Shown piece by piece: positions 5,035 to 5,125 of a DNA stretch of 5,125 nucleotides. Each line of letters opens with the position of its first letter. Within the stretch, counting starts at the first letter, position 1. Under the pieces are notes generated by a model that searched no databases, was not told where the DNA came from, and saw only the letters and a list, made by a program, of their open reading frames with translations. Source of the DNA: JBDSEG01 sp039920165 (GTDB lineage: Bacteria; Pseudomonadota; Gammaproteobacteria; Burkholderiales; Burkholderiaceae_C); contig JBDSEG010000300.1 of the NCBI GenBank assembly GCA_039920165.1, positions 1-5,125 on the forward strand, given 5' to 3'. Both the position numbers and the translations under genes were made by a program.

Positions 5035-5125
5035 TCGCGCTGCGGCATCGGCCGACCATCACCCTGCGCGATGCGCCCCCGCGCGCCGTATGGGCGCTCG
5101 AGCAGGCCGGTGTTCATCCCTTGCT
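5031..5125 (+). CDS. recJ: RecJ, single-stranded-DNA-specific 5'-3' exonuclease, N-terminal part only
   Basis: The gene runs off the right edge after 31 full codons. The visible protein reads (M)IALRHRPTITLRDAPPRA and then VWALEQAGVHPLL, which matches the usual RecJ opening: a short variable lead-in followed by an Ala/Leu-rich helix ending in HPLL, normally continuing to an ARLYAARG-like segment. The catalytic DHH domain would lie beyond the window. RecJ degrades 5'-ended single strands in recombinational and mismatch repair and is usually about 560-580 residues. The GTG start overlaps the TGA of the upstream gene and has GGAGG 4 nt before it; no ATG in this frame is available nearby. The family call rests on a short stretch plus the RpfE-type neighbour. 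Confidence 0.82.
   Translation, partial: MIALRHRPTITLRDAPPRAVWALEQAGVHPL

Overview
The window is about 5.1 kb of very GC-rich, densely coding bacterial DNA. Gene content and protein style point to a betaproteobacterium, perhaps Rhodocyclales or Burkholderiales. The evidence is an adjacent lolC-lolD pair, an RpfE-type protein directly before recJ, and strong G/C preference at third codon positions. The order-level placement is an inference from remembered gene neighbourhoods and was not tested.

Layout. The left half (1-2216) is read on the minus strand as lolC (960-2216), then lolD (161-967, overlapping lolC by 8 nt), then the first 32 codons of a small membrane protein of the low-affinity iron permease family (1-97). 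An 87-bp divergent intergenic region (2217-2303) separates this from plus-strand genes. These are a 575-codon two-pass membrane protein of unrecognised function (2304-4031), an RpfE-type protein sometimes labelled phosphoglycerate mutase-like (4087-5034), and the first 31 codons of recJ (5031-5125, GTGA stop/start overlap). No gap without a gene exceeds 90 bp. I see no tRNA, rRNA, CRISPR array or insertion sequence.

How the genes work together. LolC and LolD together form the inner-membrane ABC machine that releases outer-membrane lipoproteins to LolA. The 575-residue protein faces the same promoter region. It has a predicted extracytoplasmic coiled coil between two membrane segments and a C-terminal domain that looks AIM24-like, so an envelope role is plausible but unproven. 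The RpfE-type gene is translationally coupled to recJ, the 5'-3' single-strand DNA exonuclease of recombination and repair.

Most interesting points. (1) LolD carries about 38 extra N-terminal residues encoded by a G/C-block, hairpin-containing segment with atypical codons, which looks like an intergenic repeat inserted at the lolC/lolD junction and read through in frame. (2) All three genes with a free upstream region have a -10-like hexamer ending 7-9 nt before ATG and no Shine-Dalgarno sequence, suggesting leaderless transcription, whereas the coupled or downstream genes have GGAGG. (3) The coiled-coil plus AIM24-like protein is the least explained gene here.
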